Part shown: one piece after another, positions 6,875 to 7,988 of the stretch | How the letters are laid out: every line of letters starts with the position of its first letter | How positions within the stretch are numbered: position 1 is the stretch's first letter | Source: an uncultured Pirellulaceae bacterium | GTDB lineage: Bacteria; Planctomycetota; Planctomycetia; Pirellulales; Pirellulaceae | Direction of reading: 5' to 3' | Assembly: GCA_947259675.1 (NCBI GenBank) | Contig: CAMYNE010000070.1 | Location: 1-7,988 of the forward strand | DNA length: 7,988 nt | The notes under the pieces: generated by a model | Databases searched by the model: none | Told to the model about the DNA's origin: nothing | What the model saw: only the letters and a program-made list of their open reading frames with translations | Program-made: the position numbers and the translations under genes

Positions 6875-7110
6875 GTCGCAAGTTTAAGACTGTTAACCAA
6901 AAATTACTACACGAGGTCGGGTCCACAATCGCGTTTAACCGCGTGGGCAACGCCCCGCACGTTTGGACCGGTAAAATGCGGCCCGATGGGCACGCGGTTG
7001 AACGAAGGCCACGAAAACGCCTTCATCAGTCCCGGACTCATTAACCGGCACCCGTGACGCAGCGTTTAGCTTTGCCTCCAAGACTCCGCCATTTGACAAC
7101 CGACTCAACG
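6875..7110 (-). other. Intergenic region upstream of rnr (236 bp)
   Basis: This holds the cloverleaf element at 6932-7004 and otherwise no gene I can support. No convincing T-tract terminator follows the methyltransferase stop, and no clear -35/-10 pair precedes rnr. Whether rnr has its own promoter or is co-transcribed with the methyltransferase is therefore open. Confidence 0.5.
6932..7004. repeat. Cloverleaf-forming palindromic intergenic element
   Basis: CGTTTAACCGCGTG (6932-6945) pairs with CACGCGGTTGAACG (6991-7004): 13 Watson-Crick pairs and one T:G position. Inside are three consecutive hairpins: GGC-AAC-GCC around 6946-6954 with 3-base loop; CCGCA/TGCGG (6955-6959/6977-6981), extendable by TTT/AAA after a 2-base bulge; and CCC-GAT-GGG (6982-6990). 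All bases at the four-way junction are paired. It lies between the methyltransferase stop and the rnr start, both on the minus strand. The symmetry suggests a mobile or dispersed palindromic repeat (REP- or MITE-like), but only one copy is in the window. No transposase or target-site duplication is visible. Confidence 0.55.
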
Positions 7111-7773
7111 TCATCTCTTGCGACAGAACTGAATTCCATCTCCGATAGAAATCAAAACTGTTTCGACACGGGGGTCATTGGCGAGTTTGAGGTTCATTTG
7201 GAAAACAGCCTGGGTGCGCTCATCGGGATCCTGATCAACCACACGTCCCCCCCACAACATGTTGTCGAAAATGATCAAGCCGTTTTGACGGACGTGGGGC
7301 AGGGCACTTTCAAAAAACTGATCGTAGAGTGTTTTTTCAGCGTCAATATGAACGAGGTCAAACGGATCGTGTTCCGACAACAACTTGAGCGATTCAATCG
7401 CATCGCCAATTCTCAGCTCGATTTTTTCGGTCAAACCAGCTTTGGCCCAATATCTTTGCGCGACCGCCGTCCATTCCTCACTCGCATCAAGGCAGATCAG
7501 TTTTCCGTCTTCCGGCAATCCGCGGGCGATGCAAATGGAACTGTGACCGGTAAACGTACCTATTTCGAGAGCCGAACGAACGCCCAGTAACCGCGTGATG
7601 ATCGTCAAGAATGAGCCTTGTGCGTCCGAGATCTGCATTCCTGCATCGTCGCCAAACTGGGCGGTTTCGATGCGCAGTTCCTGCAACAAATTATCGTCGG
7701 CATGCGAACGTTGGGCATTGATAAATTCCACCAGCTGATCGTTGAGCACGTTGTATTTCAAGGTCGAACTCAT
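7111..7773 (-). CDS. Class I SAM-dependent O-methyltransferase (Methyltransf_3/COG4122 family)
   Basis: The 220-residue protein matches the small cation-dependent O-methyltransferases (catechol/caffeoyl-CoA type, COG4122, YrrM-like), whose usual length is about 210-230. Motif I for SAM binding is ALEIGTFTGHSS (68-79), with acidic D96 (LICLD) expected to hold the ribose and GDA at 123-125. HIDAEKTLY (142-150) and FDNMLWGG (169-176) carry D144, D170 and N171, which in this family bind the divalent metal. The C-terminal IGDGIQFCRK (210-219) is the usual closing strand. No signal peptide is seen, so it is cytosolic. The natural acceptor is probably a vicinal hydroxyl on a small molecule, but bacterial members are rarely assigned and the neighbours give no clue. 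The ATG at 7773 is preceded by a weak purine-rich stretch (GAGAA, 4 bases away). rnr follows on the same strand after 236 bp. Confidence 0.92.
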   Translation of the reverse strand: MSSTLKYNVLNDQLVEFINAQRSHADDNLLQELRIETAQFGDDAGMQISDAQGSFLTIITRLLGVRSALEIGTFTGHSSICIARGLPEDGKLICLDASEEWTAVAQRYWAKAGLTEKIELRIGDAIESLKLLSEHDPFDLVHIDAEKTLYDQFFESALPHVRQNGLIIFDNMLWGGRVVDQDPDERTQAVFQMNLKLANDPRVETVLISIGDGIQFCRKR

Positions 7774-7821
7774 ATCGTTCTCGATCGTCGTTAGTGTGAG
7801 AAATTATTTTGCAAATATTAA

Positions 7822-7832
7822 TCGACAGTCGA
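7822..7832. promoter_or_regulatory. Short perfect dyad upstream of the O-methyltransferase gene
   Basis: TCGAC-A-GTCGA is an 11-bp perfect dyad about 50 bp upstream of the methyltransferase start, beside an AT-rich stretch (7800-7821) where a minus-strand promoter could sit. It may be an operator, but a 5-bp half-site is short enough to occur by chance. Confidence 0.25.
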
Positions 7833-7842
7833 GAAACATCCG

Positions 7843-7951
7843 AGTCATCCTGAACAAGCGCAGCGCCGTGAAGATCAAGTCTACATTTTCGTTGGATTTT
7901 TCACGAAGCAACGTAGATTCTTCATTTCTCTCCACTCAATTCAGAATGACT
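7843..7951. repeat. Long imperfect palindrome of the dispersed 'CTGAGCGAAGCGAAGAATCT' intergenic type
   Basis: The outer arms AGTCATCCTGAA (7843-7854) and TTCAGAATGACT (7940-7951) pair at 11 of 12 positions. Inside, GAAGA (7870-7874) pairs with TCTTC (7919-7923), TCTAC (7880-7884) with GTAGA (7913-7917), and CGTTG (7890-7894) can alternatively pair with CAACG (7909-7913). From general knowledge, elements opening with GTCATYCTGAGCGAAGCG and closing with AGATTCTTCG...CTCAGAATGAC are scattered between genes in many bacteria. This copy has the same ends and inner AGATTCTTC but a diverged middle. It is non-coding and lies upstream of the methyltransferase gene. Confidence 0.65.
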
Positions 7952-7953
7952 TA

Positions 7954-7975
7954 CTCGTTTGCTCGTTTGCTCGTT
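7954..7975. repeat. Short tandem repeat, 8-bp unit CTCGTTTG x 2.75
   Basis: CTCGTTTG occurs at 7954-7961 and 7962-7969, followed by the first six bases of a third copy (7970-7975). It lies directly after the long palindrome, near the right edge. It is non-coding as far as can be seen and could vary in copy number by slippage. Confidence 0.6.
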
Positions 7976-7988
7976 AACGCCTGTGGAC

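Noticed and set aside
6932..7004. tRNA gene (73 nt, cloverleaf fold)
   Set aside because: The outer stem is 14 bp instead of 7, the side loops have only 3 bases, and there is no TTCGA-type T loop or recognisable D loop. The size match is a coincidence.
7054..7590. 178-codon open frame on the plus strand opposite the O-methyltransferase
   Set aside because: The minus-strand frame has every expected methyltransferase motif; the plus-strand frame has none and no family resemblance.
7954..7975. Start of a CRISPR array
   Set aside because: The unit is 8 bp, directly adjacent and without spacers; no cas gene is present.
7976..7988. Partial gene at the right edge
   Set aside because: Too few bases remain after the tandem repeat to support any coding call.

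Overview
The window looks like a chromosomal segment from a planctomycete, most likely of the Pirellulaceae or a close relative. I infer this from gene content, not from a marker gene. It has a Ser/Thr kinase with the short N-terminal extension common in planctomycete kinases, and a secreted protein with two haem domains resembling the planctomycete-type cytochrome c domain (PSCyt1). Gene starts are a mixture of ATG and TTG, and base composition is near 50% GC.

Layout from left to right. On the minus strand, a two-gene unit runs off the left edge: a TIGR04282/DUF2064-type glycosyltransferase (822 down to 121), then an FAD-dependent amine/amino-acid oxidoreductase (124 to the edge). The two overlap by ATGA. 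A divergent intergenic region (823-1117) separates them from a plus-strand pair. This pair is a tail-anchored Ser/Thr protein kinase (1118-2470), then, after a 212-bp gap with several hairpins, an exported protein with two CxxCH haem domains and a C-terminal domain resembling a gluzincin peptidase that has lost its zinc ligands (2683-4557). RNase R (rnr, 6874 down to 4580) converges on it with only 22 bp between the stop codons. Upstream of rnr on the same strand is a class I SAM-dependent O-methyltransferase (7773 down to 7111).

The genes are mostly ordinary housekeeping or family-level genes and do not form an obvious single system. The less ordinary material is as follows. (a) The cytochrome/pseudo-peptidase fusion. 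(b) A 73-bp element (6932-7004) between the methyltransferase gene and rnr that can fold into a four-way junction with no unpaired junction bases. (c) A two-tier 14-bp hairpin (2612-2657) just upstream of the cytochrome gene. (d) An imperfect long palindrome (7843-7951) resembling the dispersed 'CTGAGCGAAGCGAAGAATCT'-type intergenic repeats of many bacteria, followed by a short 8-bp tandem repeat. I found no CRISPR array, rRNA, tRNA, transposase or defence system.

Limits: family assignments come from motif reading only. No database or folding program was run.
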